NCBI GenBank assembly: GCA_032622095.1
Contig: CP136061.1
Span: forward strand, 61,693,127 to 61,757,126
Reading direction: 5' to 3'
DNA length: 64,000 nucleotides
From: Siphonodentalium dalli
Taxonomy: Eukaryota > Mollusca > Scaphopoda > Gadilida > Siphonodentaliidae
In this document: in pieces, positions 10,683-23,678 of the stretch
Layout of the letters: every line of letters starts with the position of its first letter
Position numbering within the stretch: the stretch's first letter is position 1
The notes under the pieces: model-generated
Databases searched by the model: none
What the model was told of the DNA's origin: nothing
The model's input: the letters and a program-made list of their open reading frames with translations, nothing else
Program-made: the position numbers and the translations under genes

Positions 10683-12377
10683 GATGTTGGCGGAGCTAAC
10701 GATTTTGTCCCACATCACTAGCTACCATGTGGTGTGCTTTTTATAGGTTATCAGATAAATTTACACCAATCAGCACCAATAAGAATAATTCAGTAGCAGA
10801 CCTATCGATCCTGTTTTAGGTGACGTCAATTAAGCTCAGCGCGCTAGAACAATGTCACGATTGGTGAAACTGCTAGTTCAAGGGTAATTCATAACCACGA
10901 TGTTTCACGTGCTTGTATACGCCCACTGTCAAGAGTTGCGGGGACAAGGTGCATGATTTAAACGTGTTCAGTTATTTGTTAATTGGGTTTCTGTGTGTAA
11001 TATTTAACCATTGCAATTGGGTAGGCACTATTCTCTTAAGCGCATGAAGGAAATTTTCCACCAAAATTTAGAGATGCTTCATTTGCCAACGGAACAGCTA
11101 ATATTGTTGGCATAAGTTTCGCTACTTCAGCGTCTAAATTCTTGTTTCGATAAACAAATACTTGTAGTTTTGCAGAATTGCTTACCATAAGCATAACATA
11201 AAGAGAACACATATTGTTTCTCGAATAATATATTCCTGAAATATCGCCGCTCGTGAAGATTCATATAGTGCAGGTATTATTCGGCAAACCATAGGTATTC
11301 TCTATGTTCGCATAGTGCTGAATAGAACGCAACATGTTCGGGCTCTAATTAATAGTCCTGCCTAATAGTCGTGTGACAAATGGTTAACTTGTAACTGGAT
11401 TCAACATTTAGAAATGAGGCAAAACACATAAGGCTTATATTGAAAAGAATATGTTTCGTGTGAATACCCAAATATATCATCCAATTAGTGATACAAAACA
11501 TGGTATATATTGTCTATCTATCAGCAAGTATTTATGGGCCAATTGTGGGAACAGCTATATAATCACATTCATCGTATAGGCAGTCTAACAAAATAGAGTT
11601 ACTGTTCGTGGCTCGTTTCTGTGCTTTATGTCTGGGAATATATTGTTAATAGAGACTGGGGGTAAATACATCATTACACGACTTGTTGATGGGGGATCGC
11701 CTCGGGGGATACGAGCCTCTACCGGGGCATACCACACAGTACCCCCCTCAAAAAGCCGTGTAACTTATATTATGAACAGTTATCTGCTCATCTACGTGCG
11801 GCGACCTTCGTTGTATCGTATGTGGATGTGGAGGGGAATCACGTGATCGCATACATTTCACACGCATAAAATAAGAAAGTCCGCCCAAATTATTCACGAG
11901 GGGGCTAAAACCATGACTCGTGTTCCCCATTTATCGTTTCTTTTACGAATGGAAGATAACCAAATGCACAAAAACGCAATAAGAACGCGACTGTACCTCG
12001 GCGTGTCATTTTTATGCGAAGTTTTTGATGCGTCCGAACCTGAACCAAATTTGTCCGAACCTGAACGAAAATTGTGTCTGAACCTGAACAAAATCATCGC
12101 GAATCCGAACCTGAACATTTCGAAATTTTCAAAGGTCGTTTTTCGGAGTTAGACAATAAAAATATCGCCGGTTTTGCATTCCGAAGATGTGTGGTGATCT
12201 AATCTATCCACAACAATACATAAATTTGCGGATACATGAGCCCAGGGACAGAAAAATACAAAAAAGCGAACATTTCGCCGCCTCGATAACATTTCGAAAA
12301 ATTATGACGACTTGACACGCCAAATACAACAATTCACATGCCTGTTATGCAAAAGGCGTGTTACGTATGTGTTGGGC

Positions 12378-13551
12378 TAGTCCAAGTCTTCTCGTACTAA
12401 AACCGGCTAAGATATTGGGATGGAGGTGTCGGTCTTTAGTCCGAGTTCCAGGCCCATGCATTCTTATGACACGACTTAAGCGTTAGTGACCCGCTCAAAT
12501 AAAACCACAATTATATGAAATAAAATATCACAATTGCGACAATAAACGGATATTTTCCGCAGAAGACATGCTATTTTATCTGAAACCCACATCAGTTGTG
12601 AATTTAAAACGGTAATTTAATGCGAAAAGAGACATTTACCTCAATGTTTACAATTTTTTAAAAGTATGCGAACTCGGTTGACCTCGCGAACTGTGTTCGG
12701 CATTTTCCGTTGAAAATATTCCGTAGATTTTGGACAACAACGCAAATTACGATGAATTCTCCATTGTAATCGTAATTATGTGTGTCAATAAATAAAATAA
12801 TAAATAGATTAATTAAACATTGGAGATATAAATGTAATACACTAAATAAATGAACCTTAAGTTTGAAAAGTCCCACTAAAACGGAAGAACTATATTTCAA
12901 AACTGTGTGATTCGGTTCTCCGATTATTTTATCAACACAGATGTCAAAATGCACATCACACGCATGGCAACTTGGCAAGTCAGACACAAGAGTTCTAATT
13001 TGCTCCAATTTTGACAAGTTACTTGCGAAAATTGTCAACAAAACTACCGTTCTGATCCTCCATTATGTCATTAAGTTTTTAGTGCGGGAATTGTTCTGAA
13101 AGCACATAGAAAACTGGACTTTCGGGCGATCGGTTTTCGCCATTTTTGTTCGGAAAACCCGCGCTATATATAGAAACGGAAAGTAGAATTCCCAGAACAA
13201 ACAGCGGATTATGCCGAACTTATTCGGACCACTTCGGCTTTCGGTTAAAACGTAAACAAACAGATAAACAAATCGATGTTTGTGTCAATCAACCGGAATA
13301 TTCTATGTGTAATTTAACATTAAAGTTAGATTATTATACACCATTATGACCATAAGATGTAAGCCTTTCCGATGTATATAGCATCATGTATTGATTTGCT
13401 AGGTAAATCGAGTAAAATACACCACAAATTCCCGCCACAGATCGTGGGCGTAAGTCGTGTCATAGGATTGGTATACAAGCGGTCTTGGACTAAAGACCGG
13501 CACCTCCATCCCAATATCTTAGCCGGTTTTAGTACGAGAAGACTTGGACTA
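12378..13551. mobile_element. Mutator-like nonautonomous transposon, 1174 bp, 9-bp target duplication
   Basis: The ends TAGTCCAAGTCTTCTCGTAC at 12378 and its complement at 13551 extend as about 64-bp inverted repeats with one mismatch. After a divergent patch the arms rejoin at ATGACACGACTTA. GTGTTGGGC flanks both sides (12369-12377, 13552-13560). The uninterrupted copy of the host repeat at 10012-10030 carries this 9-mer only once, giving an empty site. Long inverted repeats plus a 9-bp duplication fit the MuDR/Mutator superfamily. The interior (12480-13440) has a 127-residue open frame on the minus strand (12658-13041) without recognisable domains, so the transposase is absent. Confidence 0.85.
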
Positions 13552-13714
13552 GTGTTGGGCATACAAATTCCTACATAACTGTTTCAAGGTATATCACCGA
13601 AAGATGTCGTTGATTGCTGCTTGGAGACAATATATACACTTACCGTTTATCTGATTTAGTGGGCGCCGCCATCTTGGAATGGTCGAACCTAAACGGGTAT
13701 CCGACAGTGTATTG

Positions 13715-14141
13715 GCCTATTTCAAAATCAAGTAATTGTCAATATTTCCAGACCAGAATGCTCTTTATATATGTATTTTCACGGTGGCCCGTGTCATCCA
13801 ACATCATAACGGGTATAAGTACAAATGTGCGCGAAACAGGCCATCCGACGCTGAATAAATAAATGAGGGAGGGTATAATTCAAACGGAAGTGTTGGAAAT
13901 AATGGTTTTCGGAGAATTGGAAATGCATAACAGAATTTGAGTTAGGGATGGGAAAAAGGGAAGAAGACATATTTTGTTACCGGAACAATGTTTCGACAGG
14001 ATAACGGTTTTATCTGATACATTTCACAACACACAAGTGAGCAACTTTGGTCTTACAGGGGTCAAATTCCTCTATTGAGTGGGTGATCTTAGGGATGTTT
14101 TGGTAGATCTTTAAAAAATCACTTCTTTTAAAAAACGCCCC
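13715..14141. other. Noncoding DNA
   Basis: No gene, RNA or repeat that I can support in this stretch. Confidence 0.4.
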
Positions 14142-14145
14142 TTAA

Positions 14146-14662
14146 AGGCACGAGCGGCATTCGTTGCAGAAATATTCACATTTGTTCAAATCGCCATCAA
14201 CAGAAGGAATTATAAAATATATATAGCTTTGTTCATATGCCAAACATAATAGGCGCGTAAATAGTATATTGTCGCCAAGACGTATGATGGTGTACGTAAA
14301 CTAGAATTTGCCCGTGTTACAGAAGTTTTGCTTCTGTTTACACACAGCGCAATTCTATTGGTTAATAACATACAAATGATATAAACGCTCTTTATTATTT
14401 CCATATCAGGAAAACAGTAACAAATAACGCTCTTTGTGTTTACCATATCCGGATCAAAACAAAAGCTAGGTTCTGTAACGTTTTTTGCATTTGTTTACAT
14501 AATAAAGGGAAAACATTTGACAATAGCATACTGTTTATGCCATATTTCTGTTTGGTATAAGAAGAAAGTATGTCTATATTTTACTATTCTTTCTGTTTAT
14601 GGCGGTTTTTGACGGAGCTGAATATTTTAACAGCATACCCACCGCCAACGCCGCCCGTATCT
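14146..14662. mobile_element. TTAA-flanked MITE, second family, 517 bp
   Basis: TTAA at 14142-14145 and 14663-14666 flank ends AGGCACGAGCGGC and GCCGCCCGTATCT, which are imperfect inverted repeats. Inside, GGCGGTTTTTGACGG, the AACGCTCTTTATTATTT-type words and the CATACCCACCGCC block near the right end are shared, inverted, with 29870-30362. A fragment of the family lies at 16186-16260 and another at 34750-34830. No coding capacity. Confidence 0.75.
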
Positions 14663-14666
14663 TTAA

Positions 14667-17149
14667 AATCAAGCCGACGGAGATCTGAATGCAAGCTATA
14701 GAGATCAGATCGCGTTAGCATTGTCAGGGCCTAACATTTTAACCAGGTTTACGCTGGTAGCGCATAAAATTATAAGGATAAGGTGGTACACGCAATACAA
14801 ACAACAATAAATTAATGTGGTACAGTCGTGTGGGTGTTCAATGACTCTCATTGTCGGTTTCGTATGTGTGTATACGCTGTGCACGTGGAGACCCAATCCC
14901 CATTGTAATTAGCTCGTTTAGCCCCCCTCTTCGGTAAAAGAAATGCACCACCGCTTGAACAATATATCATTGTTTGAAAGAATAAGTTCGCATTTAAAGG
15001 GCATGTAAACGCAGACTGAAGATAGCGGGGGTGTTCAATAATGATCAATCCATATATACAATCCATATATACAATCCATATTTACCAAAGCTAACGACAT
15101 TAGAAGTAATATTTCGATAGTTCCACATGCAACGGTGATACTAACACATTGCCTTAAAATAATTGCATAATTTATGTGGTTATCGCTCTCATTCATAGTG
15201 AAATGTTGCGAACTTCCAACAAGGGCAATTTGATCATACTCGTAAAAAATATGCGGTGTCGCTATGCAGTAGCATAAAAAAACACATCGACCCAATATAC
15301 CATGATTGTAGAGTTTGTGTCGAAATGTCTCTTGAGATCTTATAATTGTTTTACTTACTTACCAATGGCATTTATAATATTTGTACCAATTCTGATTCCA
15401 AATAATGGGGGAATTCATATTTTACACTTGGATATTGCACGATTGGGATATGCAGTAATTTCACTCCAAACGAATGTAGGCGCGTAAACAAATTGCACCC
15501 CTGGAAAATATCCTGGCTGTCGGCATTAAGCTTGTCTGTCGATTCCCTATAGGACACGAAAGAAGCCTCGTTGTCTTTGATTTTACAAATTATAACTGAT
15601 AGTGGAGTGATTGCGGGGGTCTTTTGCGAGATCGTGGTAGACATCTGATGTTCATTTCCTTATGAAGCCGTACATGTACTCACAATCTGCAGCGTTCAGA
15701 TCAAACCTAGTATGTTTCGCTTTCGCCCACGTTCAGTTGCTTGAAGTCAGGGACGTGGTTAGAGAGGCATCAGTTTGGGTTTTCAACGACACAATACCGA
15801 AATTCCCAATACCGAGAAACTCCAATGGGCTGGAATTGGAACATCCAACTTTCCAACTGTTGGAAATGTTCAACCTAGCTTACACCACCTTATGATTGAA
15901 ATTTCCAAATTATTTCAACTATTTGAGTCCAAAAAGGGACAAAAAGATTGACCATATTCCACAAATTTCATACTAAATATACTACATAGTGGGAGTATTA
16001 AACGGACATGGTTCATTCGAGCTTCCAAATGTTTCGTCTACGTGATTTGGAAGGATGTATCAGATATACGTTGAAAAATATACTAACTATTGATATACCG
16101 GCTCCATATGCTCTGAAGTTTACTTGCCACGGTCACAGCCATTTTCCTACTTTTTTTTTAATCAATTCTCGCACAGAAGTGAAGTAACCGCTCTTTATTT
16201 CTACCATATTAGGAATAGACTAACATTTAACGCTCTTTTCTGTTCCGTGCCGTGCACATGGCTGTTGGTTGTTTGAGACCCAAACACCGTGTTCAGAATT
16301 TTATCTTTAATGACATAATGTCCGTAGAAAGGTTGTTCAAGAATGTATCGACCTATTTCGATAACGGAAAAACTCTAAAGCGAATATTATTAGGCTTTTT
16401 TTCGAGCGCAAACCGCCATGATTTTGGAGCATGGTATAATGTAGTATCCAAATACCCCATGTATAGTTCTTGATTACGCAAATAACTTCCTTGCTGACTA
16501 TAACAACATTTTGCACGGAACACATGCATGAGTGGAAATATCACTAACATTTCCCCAAATTGTACATGTAATATTCCATTTAGTCCCATTGTTTTGAAAA
16601 TTTAACCAGGCGGTTTTAATATAAATGTTCCATATTTTTGCCGTATATTGTTTTTATTTTATCCGTTGTATAAAAAAACTAATCAGTGTGAAGTTTCTTA
16701 TCGCAGATGCCAGTATTCTCTTTGCTATTCGCTGAAGGGGATATAACACTTTTCTGAAAATGTTCGGTTTTCCCGTTAATTATATAATGGTTGTTGAGAT
16801 TTTCATTCATACACAATTACAAATATCCCACACCTCGCAATTTCCTGTATTATTTTAACCGAAGAATTCCTCAAGAAATAAGATTTTTACATCAATATAG
16901 GAGTAAAACGTACTCTTTCCAACCAGCCTCTTCAATTGCTTATTATTGGCGAATGGAGATATAAGATGTATATCACAGTTATTTGATCATGCACGTATTA
17001 TAAAATAAATCAATTCATTGGTCCACAGTGGAGATAGAACAATATAGCATTGACAAACAACATGAGTTTTGGAGATGGAACGTGTATTTCCATAGCTTCT
17101 AGTTCATAAATGTTATATGTTAGACACGATAATCTGGTGATTTTCCCGC
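14667..17149. other. Noncoding DNA with transposon fragments
   Basis: No supported gene. 15745-15900 carries the AGGGACGTGG word and TTCCAACTGTTGGAAATGTT text of the repeat family at 56636-57142 and 61881-62526. 16186-16260 (CGCTCTTTATTTCTACCATA) is a fragment of the MITE at 14146-14662. The stretch 15060-15080 repeats ATCCATATATACA three times. The rest shows nothing I recognise. Confidence 0.45.
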
Positions 17150-17460
17150 GTGCACTGCCAAAAATAATTTCTTAATAAGATAAAATATCTTGAAACAAGA
17201 AAAACTATTTCCTGAAACAGGAAAATAAATCTTATTTTGAGAAATATACCCCCAAAGTCTGCTACATCAAGAAAATTTAAGAAACTCCCACCAGACAAAA
17301 GATAGTTTTCTCAAAAAAGATAGATTTTAGTCTTGAAACAAGAAAAAATTTCCTTACTAAGAAAATGGCTTCAAAAATTAAATATATATTTCTTGTTTCA
17401 AGATTTTTTTTCTAAGTTAAGAAATACTTAAAGAAAATATTTCTAAACCAAGAATTAATT
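17150..17460. mobile_element. AT-rich element with CACTGCCAAAAAT end, copy 1
   Basis: CACTGCCAAAAATAATTTCT begins an unusual run built from TTTCTTG / CAAGAAA words in both orientations (TCTTGAAACAAGAAAAA, CTTGTTTCAAG). The same end, inverted, closes a similar stretch at 31024. It looks like a nonautonomous element filled with short inverted words; its right boundary (about 17460) and target site are not clear. Confidence 0.5.
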
Positions 17461-17540
17461 GTTATGTACATATTACTGCTGTAATAGAATAACTGTAAAA
17501 GTCCAACGATAGCAAAATTGTGATCAAAATTTTATGGTAA

Positions 17541-17820
17541 ACATTGAAAAAGGTCCAACCTGTTGATTAAATATTCTGAAATTCATATTCATACTTAAAT
17601 ATTTGAACTACATGTAATACTACAGCTATAGGATTATATAATTGTTGACAAGTCACTCACTGTAACAGTTTTGTTTACATAACATTGGAAAAGGTCCAAC
17701 CTGTTGATTAAATATTCTGAAAATGTTATTCATAGTTAAATATTTGAACTAATAATACAGCTAGAATTATATATTTGTTGACAAATTACTGTAACAGTTT
17801 TGTTTACATAACAATAGTTT
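17541..17820 (+). repeat. Tandem duplication, about 141-bp unit, two copies
   Basis: AGGTCCAACCTGTTGATTAA, ATATTTGAACTA, TATATAATTGTTGACAA-like text and GTAACAGTTTTGTTTACATA appear in order twice, starting near 17542 and 17683. The second copy has small deletions. Confidence 0.8.
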
Positions 17821-18109
17821 CAACAGCTGTAATTTTGTTATTGGCAATCTGTCAGTAAGTGTTTTTTATCTATTTCTCAATGCGCTTAGTGCATGCTGAC
17901 CTTTATACAATTTTAATAAAATTTTGTTTGCACAATATAGTGGGTCGCCATTGAGGAGGCCTCCCTTGAAATCTCCAGTTGGTGGTTTGCCACACCATCC
18001 CGAAGTAGACAAACCTCTATGGTGGCCCCTTGCATTGAACCTATTAATTAAACCGGTACTTCAAGCTGGTATATACCTCTCTTATATAAGGATGGAAGAT
18101 GCTACCAAT

Positions 18110-20728
18110 TTCAAACCGATGGTATTTCTTCAGAGTTGACTCTCTTGTATTATGAAAGCAAGCCCAATGAGACCATGCACCTATTGTATGTTTATAACAC
18201 ACAAAAGACTATATCTTAGCAGAATGGATGTCTCTGATGATACAAACAATAAAATATCCAATTTATCCATAGTTGAATTTCATTTGGCTATATAGGAAAG
18301 CATACAATGTGGCTTTTATTTAGTTTCCACAAAGTATTTTAAGTAAAATATCCATCAAGTGATGTATTCTGCCTTGTCCTATATATTAAAATGCATGCAA
18401 TGGCCATGAGAAATGCTTAATTTATTGGTAGAGATGTCAATCAGATAAGAAATACTGACATTTTAGGTTTGATACACCATTTCAGCTGGCTTGGCATCTT
18501 TTAAATTTGAAACCTAAGGGAATTTATTCAGCTTTGACTCTCTAAATTATGGAAGAAAGCCCTAATGAAGCCACTATTTGCATGTTAGTAACATGTATAA
18601 GGCTATATCTCAACAGAATACATGTCTCTGATAAAATGCACAATAAAATATCAATAGTTCAATTGCATTTGGCTATAGAGGGATGCATACAATATTGGTT
18701 TTATGTAGTTTCCACAGACTATTTTAAGTAAAATATCCATCAATTGATGTTTTCTACATAGCCTTGTATATTAAAATGCATGTAATGACCATGGGAAATG
18801 TTTAATTCATTAGTTGATATGTCCATCTGATAAGAAATACTGACAATTGAGGTTTAAAATACCATTTCATGGGATTATGGGATCATAAATATCAAACTAA
18901 GGGAATTTCTTCAGATTTGACTCTCTAAATAATGGAAGAAAGCCCAAATGAAACCACTATTTGCATGTTAATGACATGTATAAGGCTATATCTCAACAGA
19001 ATACATGTCGCTGATAAAATACACCATAACATATCCATAGTTTAATTGCATTTGGCTATAGAGGGATGCATACAATATTGCTTTTAAGTAGTTTCCACAG
19101 ACTATTTTAAGTAAGATATCCATCAAATAATGTTTTCTACCTTGCCCTATATAGCATAATGCACGCAGTGACCATGAGAAATGTTTAATTTATTGGTAGA
19201 GATGTCCATCTGATAAGAAATACTGCCATTTGAGGTTTGATACACCATTTCAGCTGGCTTGGCATCTTACAAATTTGAAATAAGGGAATTTATTCAGCTT
19301 TGACCCTCTAAATTATGGGAAAAAATCCTAAATTATGCCATTATTGGCATGTTTATAACATATATAAGGCTATATCTGAACAGAATACATGTCTCTGATG
19401 AAATCAACAATAAAATATCCATAGTTTAATTTGTTTTGGCTATACAGGGATGCATACAACATGGCTTTTAGGTTGTTTCCACAGACTATTTTAAGTAAAA
19501 TATCCATCAAATGATGTTTTCTGCCTTGTCCTGTATATTAAAATGCATGCAATGACCATGAAAAATGTTTAATTTATTGGTAGAGATGTCCATCTGATAA
19601 GAAATACTGCCATTTGAGGTTTGATACACCATTTCAGCTGGCTTGGCATCTTACAAATTTGAAATAAGGGAATTTATTCAGCTTTGACCCTCTAAATTAT
19701 GGGAAAAAAGCCTAAATTATGCCATTATTGGCATGTTTATAACATATATAAGGCTATATCTGAACAGAATACATGTCTCAGGTGAAATAAACAATACAAC
19801 ATCCATAGTTTAATTTGATTTGGCTATACAGGGATGCATACAACATGGCTTTTAGGTTGTTTCCACAGACTATTTTAAGTAAAATATCCATCAAATGATG
19901 TTTTCGGCCTTGTCCTGTATATTAAAATGCATGCAATGACCATGAAAAATGTTTAATTTATTGGTAGAGATGTCCATCTGATAAGAAATACTGCCATTTG
20001 AGGTTTGATACACCATTTCAGCTGGCTTGGCATCTTACAAATTTGAAATAAGGGAATTTATTCAGCTTTGACCCTCTAAATTATGGGAAAAAAGCCTAAA
20101 TTATGCCATTATTGGCATGTTTATAACATATATAAGGCTATATCTGAACAGAATACATGTCTCAGGTGAAATAAACAATACAACATCCATAGTTTAATTT
20201 GATTTGGCTATACAGGGATGCATACAATATTGCTTTTATGTAGTTTCCACTGATTATTTTAAGTAAAATATCCATCAAATGATGTTTTCTACATTGCCTT
20301 GTATATTAAAATGCATGTACTGACCATGGGAAATGTTTAATTTATTAGTTGATATGTCCATCTGATAGGAAATACTGACATTTGAGGTTTTAAATACCAT
20401 TTCATGGGATTATGGAATCATAAATATCAAACTAAGGGAATTTCTTCAGATTTGACTCTCTAAATGATGGAAGAAAGGCCAAATGAAGCCACTATTTGCA
20501 TGTTTATAACATGTATAAGGCCATATCTTTGCAGAATGCTTTTCTCTGATAATAAAACAAATAACATATCTATATTTCATAGTTTAGTTGGCTAAACAGG
20601 GTGCATAACATGTGGTTTTAAAGTAGTTTCACAGACTATTTTAACTAGAATATCAATTAAATGATGTAATCTAACTTGTCCTGTGTTTTAAAATGCATAC
20701 ACTGACCATGATAAATGTTTAATACAAA
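18110..20728 (+). repeat. 384-bp tandem repeat array, about 7 units
   Basis: The landmark GAGATGTCCATCTGATAAGA or a close variant occurs at about 18431, 18815, 19199, 19583, 19967 and 20351, giving an almost exact 384-bp period. Each unit also carries GACTATTTTAAGTAAAATAT, CCATTTCAGCTGGCTTGGCA (or a CATGGGATTATGG variant) and AAGGCTATATCT. The units around 19200-20200 are nearly identical to one another while the outer units are diverged, as expected from recent unequal exchange in the middle. No ORF persists across units, so it is satellite-like and noncoding. Confidence 0.93.
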
Positions 20729-20777
20729 CAGCGTCCTTAATGCTGCACCAGCCTAACTCCCGTTATAAAAGGGTTAA
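20728..20777 (-). mobile_element. Solo end of the TTAA MITE family (inverted)
   Basis: Read on the minus strand this begins TTAACCC and continues TTTTATAACGGGAGTTAGGC and TGGTGCAGCATTAA, matching the left ends at 6685 and 57822. No partner end was found, so it is a remnant at the edge of the 384-bp array. Confidence 0.65.
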
Positions 20778-21952
20778 ATTAATAAACAAAGGTTACACAG
20801 ACATCCCCCCTTCAACAGCGCGGTGAGTGTGTTTTTTATGTAATATATGTCATATCCGGTATAAGAGCCCCCCCCCCCATTTCGTACGCTGTATTCCATG
20901 CCCTGTTATGAGGTACGCCATATTCCGGCCCCTCTGTTAGGAGGTATTCGGTATTCCAAAAATACCGGTATTCGTATACCAACCTTCCAATAAAACGATC
21001 ATAAGAATAATACAAATGCGATGTTTGTCACAATAAATGCACGGTTTGACATACAGATCGTCGATCATCAATTTATATCAATTTAGACATGGACATGATG
21101 ACCGGCGTTCGTACGGCAATAGAGAATTTATCCATATGGCTGTTAACTGGTATTTCGTATTCCACCCTCTGTGTTAAGTGGTATTATTCCGTATTCCAAG
21201 GGGTGGGGTGCTCTTATATGGTGTAAAGTTTACAACTAATGTGGCAGTCATGAAATTTTTAATTATTAGAACTGTTTGTGATATATACACCCCAATAACC
21301 CTGTCTTCACGCTCCTGTTGGTGATGGCCTTATCAATCTATTGCTTCGTTGAACTTTTATTATTGCAAATTTGAGGTAAAAGTTCTTGAAGCGTGTAATT
21401 TCGTTCCACTTTACAACAGCGCACAATGATTCCTATTTTTTTAACCTACCGGCGCAGATCGAGGCTGGACGTACATCTTACGTTTTCATAGGATACAAAT
21501 TGATCGGATTTTAGGTAAGTGAAACTAATTAGTCATCAATTGAAGTGATTTCTCATTATGAACAGAGCTGTTACTAGTAAAATACTTAATCGAACTACAA
21601 TTAAAAATGCACGACTTATCCTGTTTTATTCAAATGAAATTTGATAGTAAATCGGCCTAATTTTGTTTCCGTTAAATATTTCAGAAAATGGAATCCGTCA
21701 TTGATAAATAAACATTTTTTTGGTCAAAATAGTAACTTCTGACGGACTATGATTATATGGCATTTATGAATCATATATAAAGGTAGCCCTACACAATATT
21801 CCCAACTGTGTTCCCAACTGCAAAAACGATTTTTAATGAATTATAAATTGGCCTAAATTTGATGCTTCATAAAAGGAAAAACTGTCCGGGAATGGCTATT
21901 TTCGTCTGCAAAATCAAATTCTGCCATAAATGCAGTGTATTATCGGTCGACA
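20778..21952. other. Noncoding DNA, possible palindrome-ended element at 20855-21228
   Basis: Around 20855 GGTATAAGAGCCCCCCC and around 21205 GGGGTGCTCTTATATGG form loose inverted ends around a GTATTCC-rich interior (GGTATTCGGTATTCCAAAAA). The remainder is featureless. No gene is supported. Confidence 0.4.
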
Positions 21953-22178
21953 TTAAAGTGATGTGAAACACTCAGGTTGTGTGACCAAACATATATTGAG
22001 AATAATCTTGCTCAAGTAGTTATTTTTATGAATATTAATCCAAATTTACAACACACACTGTCATTCTTATATATTAATTAAATGCAGTGACTCTCGATTG
22101 CGAAATCGTTTTCATTAGTTTATCGCAGATAGATGCGTCCCGATTGGAGTAGTAAATATTTACATTTGAGCGTAGTTC
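21953..22178 (+). mobile_element. TTAA-bounded terminal repeat, left copy of an inverted pair
   Basis: Starts at TTAA followed by AGTGATGTGAAACACTC and continues through AGAATAATCTTGCTCAAGTA and AATGCAGTGACTCTCGATTG to GAGCGTAG. The inverted counterpart is at 27954-28179, which ends ...CATCACT then TTAA. Together they could be the terminal repeats of a 6.2-kb element, or two independent MITEs. Confidence 0.65.
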
Positions 22179-22489
22179 AGACGATGTTTTCTATGGAATG
22201 GTATGGTCGATTTGCTTCAGATTTTCGGCGATGTTAGTAGAATGGTACATTCCTCCAGTTGGCATAGCGCCTGGATAGTAACTGATCAGTTTCACACACC
22301 CAAACAAGTACATAATATGACAATAGTTGGAATATTAAAAGGTCCCAGTTATTGAAAATATACATGTAGCTTATAAGGAAATTGTCAGTTATGATCAGTT
22401 ATACCGGTACTTCATACCATTATTCTAACAAATGTCAACCTGATAGAATTCCCACAATCTCTTTAATATTGTCATGCCATGGCCAATTT

Positions 22490-23180
22490 AACACTAAGTG
22501 AACGTTCAGATTACCACGATACAATCGTAAGTGGAAATATTTCTGTCGTAGGAAGTAACCGCTCAACTGTGCATGCTCACCTCAAAATCGTAGGTAAAAA
22601 ATAATATCATGCACTGTTTTATTTAAAAGCGAAATTGTGGCGTATCCTTGGTTATCCCCATTTGCGACGTAATCACTAATCAGTCATGTGTATGTAAAAA
22701 TTGTGGCCTGAAGGATCGCATGATAGTCAATCACATGCTTTACAAAAAAACTGATTTCATCATGTACGACATCGTAATCATGTGAACAAACTATCCACGA
22801 TCTCGTCGATCCCGGTTCCTCCACTTAAGATTGTATCTTTCATCTGTACGTTCACTGAGTGAACATTCATGATTCATATGACTACGATTCAATTGTAAGT
22901 GGACAGATTCCCTTCTTGGGTAATAACCGATAGTTGGACTGCGCATGCTCACGACATGATCACGAGTTATATCAATGCAGAATTGCAAAATTGTGACGTA
23001 TCCTTGGTTACCTCCACTTGGTGAAATTTGCGTGTACGTAAAAATCGTACAAAGTAAATGGAAATATCATAGGATAGTTAATCACGTGGTTAACCACCGA
23101 TATTAAATATACTCATCTGCGATGACATCGTAACAAACTATCCATGATTTTGTCAGGCCCGATTCCTCCAATTACGATTG
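22490..23180 (+). repeat. Diverged tandem duplication, about 350-bp unit
   Basis: CACTAAGTGAACGTTCAG, CAATCGTAAGTGG, TGTGCATGCTCAC, TGGCGTATCCTTGGTTA and GTCAATCACATG-like words recur in the same order about 350 bp later (CACTGAGTGAACATTCAT, CAATTGTAAGTGG, TGCGCATGCTCAC, TGACGTATCCTTGGTTA). Both halves end near AACTATCCACGAT / AACTATCCATGAT. The short inverted words between units (TCCACTTAAGATTG versus CAATTGTAAGTGGA) suggest it began as a palindromic element. Confidence 0.65.
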
Positions 23181-23678
23181 AATTATGGTCTTCTGACATC
23201 TGAATCGCCGAAAATGCTAATATTGTTGGAAGAATGAACTTTACACTTGTTTTTTGAATATGTTTGCAAATTATGAAAATACATGCATCCATATCACATA
23301 TATATGTACATGTATTTTTTCTTCAATTACAGAAATACCAGATTCATTAGCCATGGTGGATGCGGCATCATGTCCTCTCATCTTCAACATATGAAGATTG
23401 ATTTCGCCCATGATTAGTCTTAAGCGTCGGTCCTGTCTAGCTAGACACGTGGCAATGAACAAATGACAGGTGAAATATCACTGGAAGTCTGTTCGCCAAA
23501 ATACCAGTGGTGAGTTTATATCTATAGCTACCATGCAGATGAATATTTGTACATTGTCACCAATACATGTATATACCGCTATCCTCAAAATTATGGACCT
23601 TAAAAATGGGGGGGGCAGGGGGGCCGGAAAAAAACTGCAGACACAGGGTGGAAAAAACTGTTTTCTTCGGTTTGGGTA

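Larger units (their letters stand above)
9863..13709. mobile_element. Transposon with about 540-bp terminal inverted repeats and a 5-bp target duplication
   Basis: The left end starts CACTGTCGGATACCCGTTTA at 9863 and the right end finishes with its complement at 13709, flanked by TATTG at 9858-9862 and 13710-13714. The arms run inward to about 10403 on the left and from about 11935 on the right, sharing TTCAGGTTCGGA motifs, GGCGTGTCAAGTCGTCATAA and CAAGATGGCGGCGCCCAC. The right arm is interrupted by another element (12378-13551). Without it the element is about 2.66 kb. The internal 10404-11934 holds no recognised transposase, so it appears nonautonomous. Confidence 0.8.

Noticed and set aside
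12658-13041. A transposase in the Mutator-like element
   Set aside because: The 127-codon frame has no DDE-type motifs or zinc finger and is too short; left as unexplained filler.
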